Shown here: piece after piece, positions 1 to 11,880 of the stretch
How positions within the stretch are numbered: position 1 is the stretch's first letter
How the letters are laid out: each line of letters opens with the position of its first letter
NCBI GenBank assembly: GCA_905221605.1
Contig: CAJNDS010002601.1
Coordinates: forward strand, 28,501-92,500
DNA from: Symbiodinium natans
Lineage: Eukaryota > Sar > Dinophyceae > Suessiales > Symbiodiniaceae
DNA: 64,000 nucleotides
Direction of reading: 5' to 3'
Made by a program: the position numbers and the translations under genes
Notes under the pieces: model-generated
The model's input: only the letters and a program-made list of their open reading frames with translations
Database searches by the model: none
What the model was told of the DNA's origin: nothing

Positions 1-326
1 GGTGAATGCTTTCAGTGCATCTCCGCCACGTTGGTTCTGCGCGTGGGTCGAAAGCATGTCTTAACTTTGAGGTTCTTAGTCCGTAAACCCTAAACCCTAA
101 ACCCTAAACCCTAAACCCTTAGGTCCTTTGAAAGGATGGTCTAAGCAAGTAGGCACCATTAAGACGACCAGTCTGTGCTCCAAGGGTTTTAGGCTTTAGG
201 GTTTAGGGTTTAGGTTGGAAACCCGGCAGAGCTCGCGGGGTCAAAAGGGTTTAGGTAGCAAGGGCCTCTCTTTTTGCAGTTGTTGTCACGTGGGCTTCAT
301 TGGGGTCCACGAGACTTGCATCTCAG

Positions 327-3300
327 GCCGTCTTCAACATCGCGTTGACACTACTGGCACAGACGTACACAGAGTTGGACATCAACTACATGAACGTCAC
401 TGGCTCCATCCTATCCAGCTTCAGAGCCTTGGACCCCAAAATAAGACCGCTGAACCCGGAACCCTAAACCCTAAACCCTAAACCCTAAACCCTAAACCCT
501 AAACCCTAAACCCGGCATCCTACCATACATGAAATCCCAAGTCCCACCCCCAACCTCATAAGGAACGACCGCGAGGTGCAAGGGGCCCCCGTTTCCTCAA
601 TCAAGGCTTATTGGGCCGGGGACGTATCTAGGGCAATATATGGGCTCTTATAGACGGAGCCGGGCCCTGTGAAGTTCTAGAGGGCTCCATATGAGGGCTC
701 CAACAGACCCCTCAACGAAACCCTGCGCCCTTCCATTGTTTGGGTGAGGGTTTAGCTGGGCTTTGGAGTACTGTACTTTCTTTTTTTGGTTCTGGGTTCC
801 TACTATTGCTACTTATTACCTAAAAAGTATATACTCTTTTTTTTCCAGGGTCTACTCCAAAGCTAAGTTAGGATTACAGTGTCTGAGCCCAAGTGCTCGA
901 AATCCCAGGAGCCTACATAGTTGCCAGAATTGTCCCCTATAAAACCCGGAGATTTTTTTTCATTCAAGCTCTCCCCCCCCCTTCCCATCACGCGCGTTCG
1001 AACTGAAGTGTGGTCCCCGAGTTCTTTGGCAGGTGGTGGGGGGTCGGACTCGGCTATTTCTGCTACCCTAAACCCTAAACCCCTAAACCCTAAACCCTAA
1101 ACCCTAAACCCTAAACCCTAAACCCTAAACCCTAAACCCTAAACCGCAGCCAAAGTAAAGAGCTAAGGCCAAGCCGGGCTGGTGCTGGGCGTGGTGATGA
1201 CCTTTGCCTTCGCGGCCAACACCATGATCTCATGCGGCGCGCTCAGGATTGCCTTCCCCCCGAAGGTCGCACATGCGGGTAGTCCTCTAAATTAGGGTCC
1301 CTTTTGGGGGGTTCCCTGTATACTGCGGCACCCGTATAAGAAGGACCCTAAAACGGACCCGAATGTGGAAAAATTAACCCATGTGGCTTTTCTTGACGCG
1401 ATGCAGGCACAAACCCGGATTGTCTTACCAATGAAGCTGAACTGCTAGGGTTTAGGGTTTAGGGTTTAGGGTTAGGGTTTAGGGTTTAGGGTTCAGGGTT
1501 CAGGGTTCAGGGTTCAGGGTTCAGGGTTCAGGGTTAGGGTTCAGGGTTCAAGCCTTAAACCCAACAAGTGTGGCATATACCCATTCATGCTCTGAGCCGC
1601 ACGAGTGCGCAGCTACAGAACATCCCCAATGAGCTACACTTACCGCGGTTGCAGCTGGGTTTAGGGTTTAGGGTTTGGGGTTTGGGGTTTAGGGTTTGAG
1701 GTTTGAGGTTTGGGGTTTGACAAAGGCTGCTCTGATTGCTGTTGTCACTATTCCCTACCCGAGGATACGTGCTGCTCTGATTGCTGCTGCCCCAAACACC
1801 CGCACCCGCCTGGCCCGGCCCCCTCCTAAAATTCCTAAAAAATCACACAAAGATTATCCCCTTATGCCTTGTCCCTGTACAGATATAGTCATTTAGGGAT
1901 TTTAGGGGGTCTTATTTGTTCTACGGTCATAATCCCTCACTTGGAGGTTCATGGGTAGTTACAAGTAGGGTGATAAGTATGGCAACTATCCTTATAACCC
2001 TGTTTGGGGGTTACTGATAACCTACCTGTACTTGCCCATGAACCTCCAAATAGAGACCTAGGCGAAGCCTCGAAGCCGAAGTTGAGGGTTTAGGGTTTAG
2101 GGTTTAGGGTTTAGGGTTTGGGGTTTAGGGTTTGAGGTTTAGGGTTTAGGGTTTAGGGTTTAGGGTTTAGGGTTTAGGGTTTAGGGTTGGCAGCCCTTCC
2201 GAGGCCTGTCGACCGCACAGGCCTTTGCCAAGTACGTCACCCAGCACGACATCGGGAAGATCTCCCAGCTACCTTTTCCCCAGCGGGAGTCTTAGCTCAG
2301 GGAGGTAGGGGGGGAGGGTTCCCCAGCAGGAGTCTAAGTCTAAGCTCGAAAATGTAAGGGGGCGGGCGGGGGGGGCGGGGGAGGGAGGGGGGAGGGGTCG
2401 GAGGCAGGGTTTAGGGTTCAGGGTTCAGGAAATTTTGTGGTTTGCAGGATGGGGTCTTGAGGGTTAGGTCAAGGACGGTCGAGCAGAGGAGGTGATTCGC
2501 GGGCTACATGCCACGGCCATTGCTCAGGTCGCATGTTCGACCGCTGAAGAAGCTCGCGTCCTTTGGGACGATCACTTCCATGAGGACGGGGGAAGGGTAC
2601 ATTTATTCACTTCATAACCCTAAACCCTAAACCCTAAACCCCGAAGCTCCAAAGCTCCTGCAGTCCTGGAGGCCCTAGGTGGGTATATTTTTGGGTTCAG
2701 GGTTGAGGGTTCAAGGTTCGTGGTTAAGGTTTCAGGGTGCTAAGCCTACCCTACTAGGTAGGCCTTTGGGATATTTGATACTTTCCCTTACTGGGTTTCA
2801 GAGGGTTTAGGGTTTAGGGTTTAGGGTTAGAGGTATCTTAAGGGCCACCCTAGAAGCCGACTGTCTCTCACCCTAAACCCTGAACCCTAGCTGTCCTAAA
2901 CCCTAGTTATCACAAACCCTAAACCTGAACCTAAACCCCAAACCCTAAACCCTAAACCCCAAACTCCAACTTTCTACCCCGCATTGCTTTGGCCAGTCGG
3001 GTGGCAAAAAAAAACCCCAAACTCTAGTTACCCTAAACCATAGGATGACCATCTCTCCGATCATCAACTCACTGGCCTGTCCGATGATCGGCGGCTTCTT
3101 TCTCGGAGTGAAAGGCGGAGAAGGGCTCTTGAGTCTAAGCTCGGAACCATGGGCCCTGCTTCAGGTTTAGGGTTTAGGGTTTAGGGTTTAGGGTTTAGGG
3201 TTTAGGGTTTAGGGTTTGGGCTTTAGGGTTTGGGGTTTAGGGTTTAGGGTTTAGGGTTTAGGCCCTTCGTGTGGTCCCTTGCCCTTGTTTATAGGGATCC

Positions 3301-6300
3301 GAAAACATGGGCCCCTTTTATGCATAGTGTATGTAGGGGTTATATGACAAGGGACCCAAATTAAGGGCCCACACTTCGGATCCCCTATTCAGGGCCCCTC
3401 TTCCGGGGCTGATTCGGAAATCGCTGTTTTTCTTTTTTCAACGTCAGGGGCCCTAATCCCTATGCAAACCCCAAGTAGAATCCTACACCCTGTAAACCCT
3501 ATCAAAAAACTTGCGAAAACCCAAAAGTAAAACTCTTTGAACTAGGCCCTACTCAAACCCAAGTAAACACGTGTCACTACCAGCAAAGCCGTACTGAAAC
3601 CCTTTTAAAACACCCTTCTCAAACCCATCCCAAGAAGTCCAGTTGTTACCCTAAACCCTAAACCCTAAACCCTAAACCCTAAACCCTAAACCCTAAACCC
3701 TAAACCCACTGGTCATAGAGACCAACCCACGGTCTCAAGGGCGTCTGCAGCTCCCCAGGGCTGCCCAGCACTGAGAACCTGCATGTCAAGCTCGGCAACC
3801 CTAAACCCTACATGTTCACTTCGCCATCAGGGCTACTCTTCATGCTCTCCGGCTCGAACGTGCTGGTGCTGTGCCTGAGCATCTTCTTGATCAACTCGGG
3901 GCAGTCGTGGGTCGCAGCCAGGACTAGGGTTTAGGGTTTAGGGTTTGGGGTTTGGGGTTTAGGGTTGAGGTTGTTTGCCGGCAGCCCCCCAAGTCCGTTG
4001 CTCAAAAGGGTTGAGGTTAACCCTAAACCCTGAAGAAGGCGTGTTCATGGTAGGTAAAAAGAAACCCAAAACCCTAAGAACCCCAAACCTACTTTTTAGT
4101 AGGTTTCAGTATAGAACACCTGGTAGGATTCTTAGGTAACCCGCAAAAAATAAGTTCGGGGTTCTTAAGTTAGGGTTTTCCCTTGAGCCCTCCACCCTGT
4201 GCCCAACAACGTGCTTCAGCCCTTGACCCTAAACCCTAAACCCTAAACCCTTAACCCTTAACCCTAAACCCTTAACCCCTAAACCCCTAAACCCTAAACC
4301 CTAATATCCCAACCATGAACTAGCAATCGGCATTGCGGCGCCTGATGCAGGAAGTTTGTGCTGTTTGGCCTGCTGCGCGACAAGGATGGCAATGTCATAG
4401 GCTCGCGCTCGATATCTTTTCTGCGCGCCTGCACTTCGACTTCCCAAAGCTGCTACTGGCATCCCATCTAAACTCCGGAACCGCCCTAAACCCTAAACCC
4501 TAAACCCTAAACCCTAAACCCTAAACCCTAAACCCTAAACCCTAAACCCTCCCTGCTTGCAGGCCCGGACTCTCCGCACTATGCCAACCTGGGCATTGGG
4601 GAGACGATAGGCTGCGAGAGTTGGCTCTGGGAGGTTCAAGGCTTTGGTGTCCTGATAAGCTTCTCCATTGGGCTTGGGGGCCCCTGTGCCTTGACTAGGG
4701 TTTAGGGTTTAGGGCTAGGGTTTAGGGTTTAGGGTTTGTACTCTAGGCCTCATGCCGCAAAGGCTCGCGGCATTGAGTTCTTCGTCTCAGGTTCAGGGCT
4801 TGGCGGAATCGGAGGATTTGTCCAAGTTAGGGCCATTCGCGTTGGCGATTGCTTTGGCTTCCCTTTTTACCTCCTTAGTACTGGGGCCGCAGAAGCTCCG
4901 AAGCTCTCAAGTCTTGGCTTTCAGGCAACTTCGTTAGCAAGATGAGATCTTAAGTTGTGGGGCGACGCGACATAGCTGTGGCAGATGTTGCCATTACCCC
5001 CCCCCCCCCCTAGGCCCTAGACCTGAATACCCCTAGACCCTATAACCTACAGTCCAGAGTTGTTCCCCATGGTATTAGCATGACAAGATTCAGTGTCGGG
5101 GTTTAGGGTTGATGTGCTATGCGCATTTACCCTCAAAGGGATTCTGTTCGACCATGTGGGGTTCAATATCAGAGGAAGGGGGGGCACGTGTAGCAGGTGG
5201 ACCATTCGAGGATACCACCGGTCCGGCACTGGCCTCAGACGGCAACGCAGCCTTCCTACCCTGCAAAAGAATGGAGGGCATCTCAAATGCGAGTTGCCTA
5301 CGGTGCGCATGGGCTGTCTTATGCGACCCTAGAAAGGGGTCCGCCTAGCACTGTGCAAGAGGACTATGACTCCTAGGCTGCCCAGTAGTACCCTTATTCC
5401 CTTTTTGGGGGGTTTACTTTCCCTTATAAACCCCTTCAAGCAAAGAAGGGCACCCTTTTTAAGCCTAGGTTACTGGGCAGCCTAGGCTCCCTTAAGAGCT
5501 CAGGCCATGAACAACTTCATCAAGTTTGTGGCGGTGTTCGCTTTCGCGACCCAGCAGCAAGAGATGACGAGAGCTGCCTCTTTTCATGCCTCACAAATCT
5601 TGAAGAGAAGCCTAGAGAGCCCAATACCCCTTAAGTAAGCCATGTGCTGTTAATTATGTAGGGCTCCTGAATATGACGTTAGCGTCTATTCCGTTGTTTA
5701 AGGGGTACTGGGCTCTTTGGGGAAGAACGCGGCAGCGCACCTGAACGCTGTCCATGCTCGGACAAAGGGAAGTCCCAGCCCTGCAAGCTTGTTCTAGTTC
5801 TTCAAAGGGGAGTTTAGGGTTTTGGGTTTGGGGTTTAGGGTTAGGGCATAGGGGTTGAGGGTGTTCCTACGCTCGGCATAGCCTGTTGCTAAGGGAATCT
5901 GTAGGCGCCAACTTCCCCAAAAATCCTGCTTTAAGAGGGCCCGTATGAAGAAAAATAGTCCTCAACCTTGTGATCCTGAGGGTTGAGGGTTTAGGGTTTA
6001 GGCTTTAGGTGATCCTCACACCGGTTTAGGGGTTCAGGGCTTAGGGTTTAGGGTTAAAACAAGGGTTTGGGGTTTGGGGTTTCGGCAATGAGGGAATTAG
6101 GTACCCTATTGAACCCCTGAAGGGGTAGACAATCATTGCGGGATATAAGGTATCGAAATCCTTGGCTCCCTACTAAGAAGCAGTAGGTCAAACCCCTCTC
6201 CTCCTTGAGCCAGATGTTCACCCTTGTCTTTCTCGACCAACAGCCCGACTTTCATATAGCCCTAACCCCCTACAGAAAGGACTGTCGTGACGTGTATGCT

Positions 6301-9300
6301 ACCATAAACCCTAAACATCCCTAAATGCTCCCCTCTGCCCTTAACACTAGCCCTAAACCCTAAACCCTAAACCCTGAAAGGATCCAAAAGATCTGCAGCA
6401 AAACCTCCCAGGTGACCGGTGGCCCCGGGAGGCTGTATGCGGGAAGCTGAGCCTTCGTGTGAGCGTGTGCTGCCTACAGGAGTTTAGGGTTTAGGGTTTA
6501 GGGTTTAGGGCTTAGGGGGCATAGGGTACACTTTGAAGATCCACATGACACGGGCGTCGATCCGACGGCACTGTACGATCCTTGAGGACCTTTCAACAAG
6601 ATCTAACAGTATTGGGGTTCACGGTTTATAGGGTTTATAGGGTTCATAGGGCTTATGTGATTTTTTATGGTTTGTAGGGTTTATAGGGTTTTTAGGATTT
6701 AGGTTTAGGCCCGTGGTCGAACTACAGTACAAACCTACCCACAACACTTCGTCGCGAGAAACTGCCCGTTGCCTTCAGACATGTCCGTCTCGGGTTCTTG
6801 ATCAGTGGCATCAGCAGCCCAACCAAGAGCCCAAATACCCCTTAAGTAAGGAGTATACCTTAAACCATAAGAAAGATAAATCTATAGTTTAAGATCTATT
6901 CCTTAATGAAGGGGGTATTGGGCTCTCTGACATACTCCAACGTCAAGGCTAAAATTGCCACTTATTCTCGCGAAACTGCAGTGACAGCGAGTCATTATTT
7001 CACACGTCATGACAAGCTGCCGCTGTTTGTGTCACTAACTCCATTCACTGAGTGCACAAATCACTCTCGTGTTCACTGTCGGCACACCAGACTCTGTCCG
7101 CTTTACCCACAATCTTAGTAGTAGAGTAGGCAACCTTTGACCTTTTTAGGGGTATGATATTCCCTTCATAATCCCAAAGGGTAACCTTTAGTTCCCCAAG
7201 GATACTGGGCAACTAAGCAATACCCTTCCTGATTATCTGGCCCCTTATGAGTTCCTGTCGAGGATGAGCTCCCCGACAACACGTGGCCATATGGCTTCGC
7301 GTCGGTGGTCGGCAGCCTGCTTGCAGTGTTCGAGTTTTTTTTTTTTTTGCCAGGGTTGCTATTCAGGACTTAAGTTGTTTTGATATGAATAGTATGTCCA
7401 GATGTTACCGCAAACTTAAGCATAATGTCATGGGCAACATCATGGTCCCCTGATGATGGTGCCTTGATGTAAGTTTCTTAACAACCACCCAGCGGTTTGG
7501 GCATCAGGGCGTGGCAAGGCAGCCCCGCTTGAATGAAGACATCGCGAGATGGGTTTAAACCCCAAACCCTGAATCCCAAGCCCTGAACCCTTAGTATGGC
7601 AGCCTCGTAGCACTGCAAGCTCCTTAGCAAGAGCCCAGCAATCCCCAAACTAAAGCCTGACAACCCAGCAGCCTTAACGGTTTCGTGCTTAGGGTTTAGG
7701 GAAGGGCAGTCTAAGAACTAGTTCAATTAGAATCCTGGTTTTGGTGGCTTACAAGTCTTAGTAATGACAAGTAATGCAACAACATCCCGAAACCCTAAAC
7801 CCTAAAACCTAAACCCTAAACCCTAAACCCTCAACCCTAAACCCTAAACCCTAAACCCTACACTTCGTCATATGACGCTGACCAGGTTCGGTCTCCCTGG
7901 TCTTCTTCTCACGAGTGCGGAGCTTGGGAGTCTTTAGGGTTTAGGGTTTAGGGTTTAGGGAAGCTGTCTGCATGTCATGGGCCCCTCCGAAAAACCAGCC
8001 CTGTTGCCCCGGAAGCGCTGCCTTTTAGCATGGCTCAGGGTTTAGGGTTTAGGGTTTAGGGTTTAGGGTTTAGGGTTTCGGGTTTAGGGTTTAGGGTTTA
8101 GGGTTTAGGGTTTAGGGTTTAGGGTTTAGGGTTTAGGGTTTAGGGGGCCATGCTAGGTAGACTCGAAAACCTCAGGTGAAAATCGTCAGATTCTGCCTGG
8201 ATATTGGGTTGGACGTTCCGCTTTTGGGACTTGTCAACTTGTCCCAAGCAGTCAAGCACCAGACCAGACTGTTAAGGGTTCAGGGTGCAGGGTTTGGGTT
8301 TAGGGTAGACTGCTATTTGCTAAAATGGGAAACAAATCTTCCATATTCGGGCAAGACAGGGATTCTTGTTCTTTATGTTTATGGGGGGGTGGGGGGTGGG
8401 GGCTCTGAAGCAAATAGTATTAGAACCGATGAGGAAGGCCTGCTTTGTGGATGGTTTAGGAAACCCTTGGTGTGCAACAAGGCCTCCTTTGTTCTTTAAA
8501 GCTGAGGAGCCTCAGTGGTGTCCTCGTTCTCTTTCTCAGGGGTTAGTTTTGGTTTTCCCTTCGCCATGCAACTCGTGGAAAAGAGGAACCTTGTTATTCT
8601 CCGGATGACTGGGAAGTGCTAAAGTCCCAAAACACCAACCGTCTCCTCCGATGGAGCGAAGCACCAGCATCAACTGTCGTAGAGTCGACTGTCCCCTTTC
8701 CCGAAAAGTTCTTCAAAGGCTTCTACGGGGGGATACAAGGTGCTGGAACGCATTTTCCCACCCTCACAACTCAGAAGCCGTAGACCCCAAACCTCAAACT
8801 CCAAACCCTAAACCCCCAAACCCTAAACCCTAAACCCTAAAACCTATCAAAAGGTCGGCCTGGACCTCCTCTTGCGGGGTGTCGGATCGGTGCTGCGCAG
8901 CCGACGGAAGATGCAAGCCTACGAGGAGGGCCAAACTCGGCTGGAGGGTTTAGGGTTTAGGGTTTAGGGTTTAGGGCTAGAGCTGGGGTTTAGGGTTTAG
9001 GGTTTAGGGTTTAGGGTCAGTTGCAAAAGGGTTTTGGGTTTATAGCTGAGGGTCTAGGGTTTCGGCAGCGGAACAGAAGGAAAAGGTAGCCCAGTGGTAG
9101 GTACCCTTGTTGCTTTTGAGAGGTTCTATCACTCTTAGAGGCAAGCGCACCGCCAACAAAGGGTACTCTTATCAAAAATGCATATGGCTTCTGAGCTACG
9201 AAGCCTGCAAACCAGAAGTGTACGAAACCGTAAACCTAACGACCCTAAACCCTAAACCCTAAACCCTAAACCCTAAACCCTAAACCCTAAACCCTAAACC

Positions 9301-9679
9301 CTAAACCCTAAACCCTAAACCCTAAACCCTAAACCCTAAACCCTAAACCCACCCTAAACCCTAAACCCTAGAGGGCTTAGGGTCGCTCCGTTCAACCGTA
9401 GGGCTCTGAGGGTTCCTAGGGCTTCTCGGGGTGAGGGATGGGAGGTCCTCAGGATGACTAAACCCTAAACCCTAAACCCTAAACCCTAAACCCTAAACCC
9501 TAAACCCTAAACCCTAAACAAAAAACCCTGAACCCTGAACCCTGAACCCTGAACCCTGAACCCTGAACCCTGAACCCTGGACCCTAACCCTTAGTCCATC
9601 TGCTATGCAGGAAGGGGAGGGGCTGCCACAAGAAGACGACGATGACGATGACTTCGACGCAGATTTCCATGGAGCGTGA
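327..9679 (+). CDS. V-type H+-translocating pyrophosphatase-like membrane protein, 3' part, many exons
   Basis: C-terminal portion of a vacuolar H+-pyrophosphatase-like protein; the 5' end lies before the window. Best-supported exons: 327-422/425, 1168-1255, 3044-3114, 3831-3921, 4351-4400, 4563-4610, 5197-5231, 5504-5572, 7263-7322, 8854-8916, 9611-9679 (TGA at 9677). Exons 2204-2270 and 2468-2590 probably belong but match the family less well. Joined pieces read as family segments: SPIINSLACPMIGGFFLGVK then GLLFMLSGSNVL, INSGQSWVAARK, GETIGGPFEDTTGPAL and NNFIKFVAVFAFAT, corresponding to the family's GGAWDNAKK and GDTxGDPxKDTxGPxLN regions. A further membrane helix and an acidic tail (QEDDDDDDFDADF) end the protein. 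From 3044 on phases agree at every join, with GC donors except GA at 3922. Active-site positions are substituted (see findings). The last three exons are attached by phase only and could be a separate short gene. Confidence 0.72.
753..867. mobile_element. Foldback element, family 1, copy 1
   Basis: Ends are TAGCTGGGCTTTGGAGTA and the imperfect reverse complement ending CTCCAAAGCTAAG; the interior is T-rich with a second internal inverted repeat. It lies in an intron of the pyrophosphatase-like gene. Confidence 0.75.
1448..1553 (+). repeat. Telomere-like tract with TTCAGGG block
   Basis: Five TTTAGGG-type units followed by about nine TTCAGGG units with two shorter TTAGGG units. Confidence 0.93.
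1940..2049. mobile_element. Foldback element, family 2 (CTTGGAGGTTCATGGGTAG ends)
   Basis: The left arm CTTGGAGGTTCATGGGTAG is matched by the right arm ending CATGAACCTCCAA. An interior inverted repeat around AAGTAGGGT/ACTTATAACC gives a long hairpin. Confidence 0.75.
2083..2187 (+). repeat. Interstitial telomere-like tract, TTTAGGG
   Basis: About 15 units with one TTTGGGG and one TTTGAGG variant, shortly before the candidate exon at 2204. Confidence 0.93.
5197..5231 (+). CDS. 35-base exon with the pyrophosphatase GDP-KD motif region
   Basis: With one base from the preceding exon it encodes GGPFEDTTGPAL. It follows a CAG acceptor and is followed by a GC donor. It fixes the identity of the gene because DTxGPxL is characteristic of membrane pyrophosphatases. 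Confidence 0.75.
5372..5487. mobile_element. Foldback element, family 4 (CCTAGGCTGCCCAGTAGTACCC ends)
   Basis: CCTAGGCTGCCCAGTA at the left; TTACTGGGCAGCCTAGG at the right. It lies in the intron between the pyrophosphatase exons at 5231 and 5504. Confidence 0.75.
5614..5720. mobile_element. Foldback element, family 6 (AGAGAGCCCAATACCCC ends)
   Basis: AGAGAGCCCAATACCCCTTA to GGGGTACTGGGCTCTTTGG. It sits 40 bases after the pyrophosphatase exon ending at 5572. Confidence 0.75.
6825..6927. mobile_element. Foldback element, family 6
   Basis: AAGAGCCCAAATACCCCTTA to GGGGGTATTGGGCTCT; the interior carries TATACCTTAAACCATA as in the other copies. Confidence 0.72.
7114..7217. mobile_element. Foldback element, family 7 (CTTAGTAGTAGAGTAG ends)
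   Basis: CTTAGTAGTAGAGTAGGCAA to GATACTGGGCAACTAAG with interior CCTTTGACC/AAAGGGTAACC. It ends about 45 bases before the exon at 7263. Confidence 0.7.
7263..9679 (+). CDS. C-terminal membrane helix and acidic tail exons
   Basis: Three exons (7263-7322, 8854-8916, 9611-9679), all in phase 0 and joined by GC donors and AG|G acceptors. They encode DELPDNTWPYGFASVVGSLL, then a hydrophobic stretch with GLDLLLRGVGSVL, a basic RSRRK, and a strongly acidic end with a TGA stop. They continue the pyrophosphatase-like gene in phase from the exon ending at 5572. The alternative reading of 9611 onward (ending ERDPVIRQMQERTP) is open too but does not fit the phase of the preceding exon as well. Confidence 0.55.
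8038..8144 (+). repeat. Interstitial telomere-like tract, TTTAGGG, about 15 units
   Basis: Perfect apart from one TTTCGGG unit. Confidence 0.95.
9243..9371 (-). repeat. Interstitial telomere-like tract, CCCTAAA, about 18 units
   Basis: Near-perfect (CCCTAAA)n, interrupted once by ACCC, in an intron near the end of the pyrophosphatase-like gene. Confidence 0.95.
9459..9587 (-). repeat. Telomere-like tract switching from CCCTAAA to CCCTGAA
   Basis: About ten CCCTAAA units, a short A-rich break, then eight CCCTGAA units. The variant is confined to one block. Confidence 0.93.
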
Positions 9680-9911
9680 TCCGGTGATCCGGCAGATGCA
9701 AGAACGCACGCCAGGGTTTAGGGTTTAGGGTTTAGGGTTTAGGGTTTAGGGTTCGGCAGTGCCGGATTCAAAAAGGGCATTGAGGAAGGAGCAACCGAAG
9801 CCATTTGTGGTCCTTGAGCCCCTCCTGTGAACCCTTGCAATCTTCAGCCACGAGCCCTCCATTCCAGCACCCCTAAACCCTAAACCCTAAACCCTGAAGT
9901 TCTTTGTACAG

Positions 9912-11230
9912 GGAGTGTTCAAAATCTCTGCGGTGCACCTGGCACCCTGCCAAGCACACTTTCAACAGAAGCCGTTGCAATTGCTGAATAATGACTGAAA
10001 GGCTCCTGACAGTAAGCTTTCTCTTTAGGCATACCAGTGAAGGGGGGAAGCTACGTCTTCAATTTGAAAGTGTCGGCCGTGCACGAGAACATCCGGATGC
10101 TGCAGTGCTAAAGCACAGCCTGTCTTCTGGCATGTTCGGCTGTAGCTGGGCTTTGGAGTACTCTACTTTGATACTTTTTTTGGTTCTGGGTTCTATTATA
10201 GCTATACTTATTACCTAAAAAGTATATACTTTTTTTCCAGGGTCTACTCCAAAGCTAAGGTAGTGGAAGTAGGTACGTAGCGTCATAGATCAGGAGGTGT
10301 TCGCCCAACGTGGTGCAGATGACGAAATGTTGGCATCATCCAGCTGTGTGAAGCACACATAACATGGAGGCATGCCTGCGTACGTGGGATGCGCGCACGC
10401 CGTGTGAATGTAGGCCGAGCGATCGATGAATACATGTAGATATCGCTGTCTGCGTGCAGCTACTGATTTCTTCAAATTCATTTCAGGCACTCCTATTCTC
10501 AGCACACGCATATCAGTAGCAGCATGTATCAGGTTCAGCTCAGCTATCACGAAGGAATTTGAATTCATCGGGAGCGGGGCCCACTCTAGGCCACAGGGTC
10601 GCCTCTGGTGCAGACTCGTTTTCAGGGCCGGGGGGGTCAAGTGTAGGCGTGTGCAGACATGCAGACATGCGCACGCGCGAAATTTCAGGCTGGGAAGCTG
10701 ACCCACATTGATTCCTGATGGCAGTTGAGGCCAGAACCCTACGCAGACTTCAACGATTTCTTGCGAATGCCCGGGGCTTAGGCTCTTACTCCTTGCTGAT
10801 CTTGGTAGCGCAGAGGTACCCTGCCGGTCTGTTGGGGTTTGTGAAGGTAACCCAACTACTCGTAGCACCCCAAAAAGGGCGCTTACTGGGCTACCAAGTC
10901 GGATTGCGCAACACACAGAAACCCTGAATTGTCTGACGCATGGGCGGAGGTGCCCGGGGAGATGTCAAAAGTTGTCAGCATGGCTGCTGGAATGGTGCAT
11001 CTGCAACACTCACATCCGCGCCGAAGAAGTAGATGCGGCTCTCAAGCGCCAGGCCCTGAGTTCTAACCCTGAACCCTGAACCCTAGGCCCTAAACCCTAA
11101 ACCCTAAACACCCAACACCCTAAACCCTAAACCCTAAACCAGCCAAAGCAGCAGCTTCTTCAGGCTGCGGCTGAAGAACGCGCGGGAGATTGCAAAACAG
11201 CGATCCGCTGGGCGCCCAGACGCTGCACAG
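9912..11230 (+). CDS. Unrecognised coding exons, cluster 1
   Basis: Short coding-like segments between repeats. 9912-9948 gives GVFKISAVHLAP. 10043-10106 gives GSYVFNLKVSAVHENIRML; both contain a VF..(K)SAVH pattern, perhaps related strands of one domain. 10294-10362 gives EVFAQRGADDEMLASSS and ends in TAA. 10725-10781 gives PEPYADFNDFLRMP. 10926-10995 gives LSDAWAEVPGEMSKVVSMAA. 10996-11060 gives NTHIRAEEVDAALKRQAL. 11143-11230 gives KQQLLQAAAEERAGDCKTAI. Most follow an AG. I do not recognise the family, and more than one gene may be present since a stop falls at 10360-10362. Confidence 0.45.
10143..10259. mobile_element. Foldback element, family 1, copy 2
   Basis: Same ends and interior as 753-867 with small differences, about 117 bp. 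It follows closely on a coding exon ending at 10106. Confidence 0.75.
10801..10898. mobile_element. Foldback element, family 5 (CTTGGTAGCCCAGTGGTACCC ends)
   Basis: CTTGGTAGCGCAGAGGTACC at the left and ACTGGGCTACCAAG at the right. It shares ends with copies at 14658, 31314 and 63087. Confidence 0.72.
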
Positions 11231-11531
11231 CCGTTAGTGCTTGAGGGGTTTAGGGTTTAGGGTTTAGGGTTGAGGTTTCGTTGAGTGTCACCCAGTTCTG
11301 CACATCCGTGCCACAAGCCCATCACATAGCGATTCTCTGGGCACAGGTGTAGCAGGCGCAAGCAACCATTCCCAAACGGCTAACCTGCGACTGTTGAGGA
11401 GTGGTCCTTGAAAGTATTCACCAGAACCACTGCCACCACTGTGAAGGGAGCGGCTGTCACAGGAGCAAATGGACACTGCCCTTAACGTCAAGCAACCACC
11501 TTGCACTCCCTTCCGCAAGGGATTTGCGGGT

Positions 11532-11880
11532 CTAAGTTGCAGGGGCTTTTGCGAGCCCGAGGTAGTGCGTTATCCTCTCCAAACAATTTGAACTCGTAAC
11601 CCCGAAGCCCTTTTTTCCAAAAGGGTTCTTCAAACCGGTCCTCAGCCCCAAGACGACAACCTCGTACTCGAGGAGGTCCAAAGTACCGTAGACACCGTTG
11701 ATGGAGTCTAAGGCATTGAGGGTCTCCTGGGGGTCGAATACTTCGAAAAGCCAGATGTTTGGGGGTTTGGGGATGTCCTTGGCTTGCACTGTCTTGAGAA
11801 TCTCATGAGATAAAGCGAAGCGGGTTGAGTCTTTGGTTCCGGCAGATATCGCGTAGAGCCCGGATGCAAAAACGGGGTTT
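11532..11880 (-). CDS. Unrecognised minus-strand open segment, about 115 codons
   Basis: On the minus strand an open frame runs from about 11880 down to 11532. It reads ASGLYAISAGTKDSTRFALS, continues through PPNIWLFEVFDPQETLNALD and LLEYEVVVLGLRTG, and ends at a TAG. The composition is protein-like and there is no telomere-like repeat in this stretch. It would be one of very few minus-strand genes here. The + strand also contains shorter plausible coding pieces (DNLVLEEVQSTVDTVDGV and GLLGVEYFEKPDVWGF), so the strand is not settled. No family recognised. Confidence 0.35.

Noticed and set aside
9243-9371. CRISPR-like array
   Set aside because: Direct tandem repeats with no unique spacers; the 7-bp unit is the telomere type. 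The same holds for the 54-bp minisatellite.
10290-10916. Minus-strand frame of 208 codons
   Set aside because: It overlaps several better + strand coding pieces (10294-10362, 10725-10781) and a foldback element. Its composition is not protein-like along its length.
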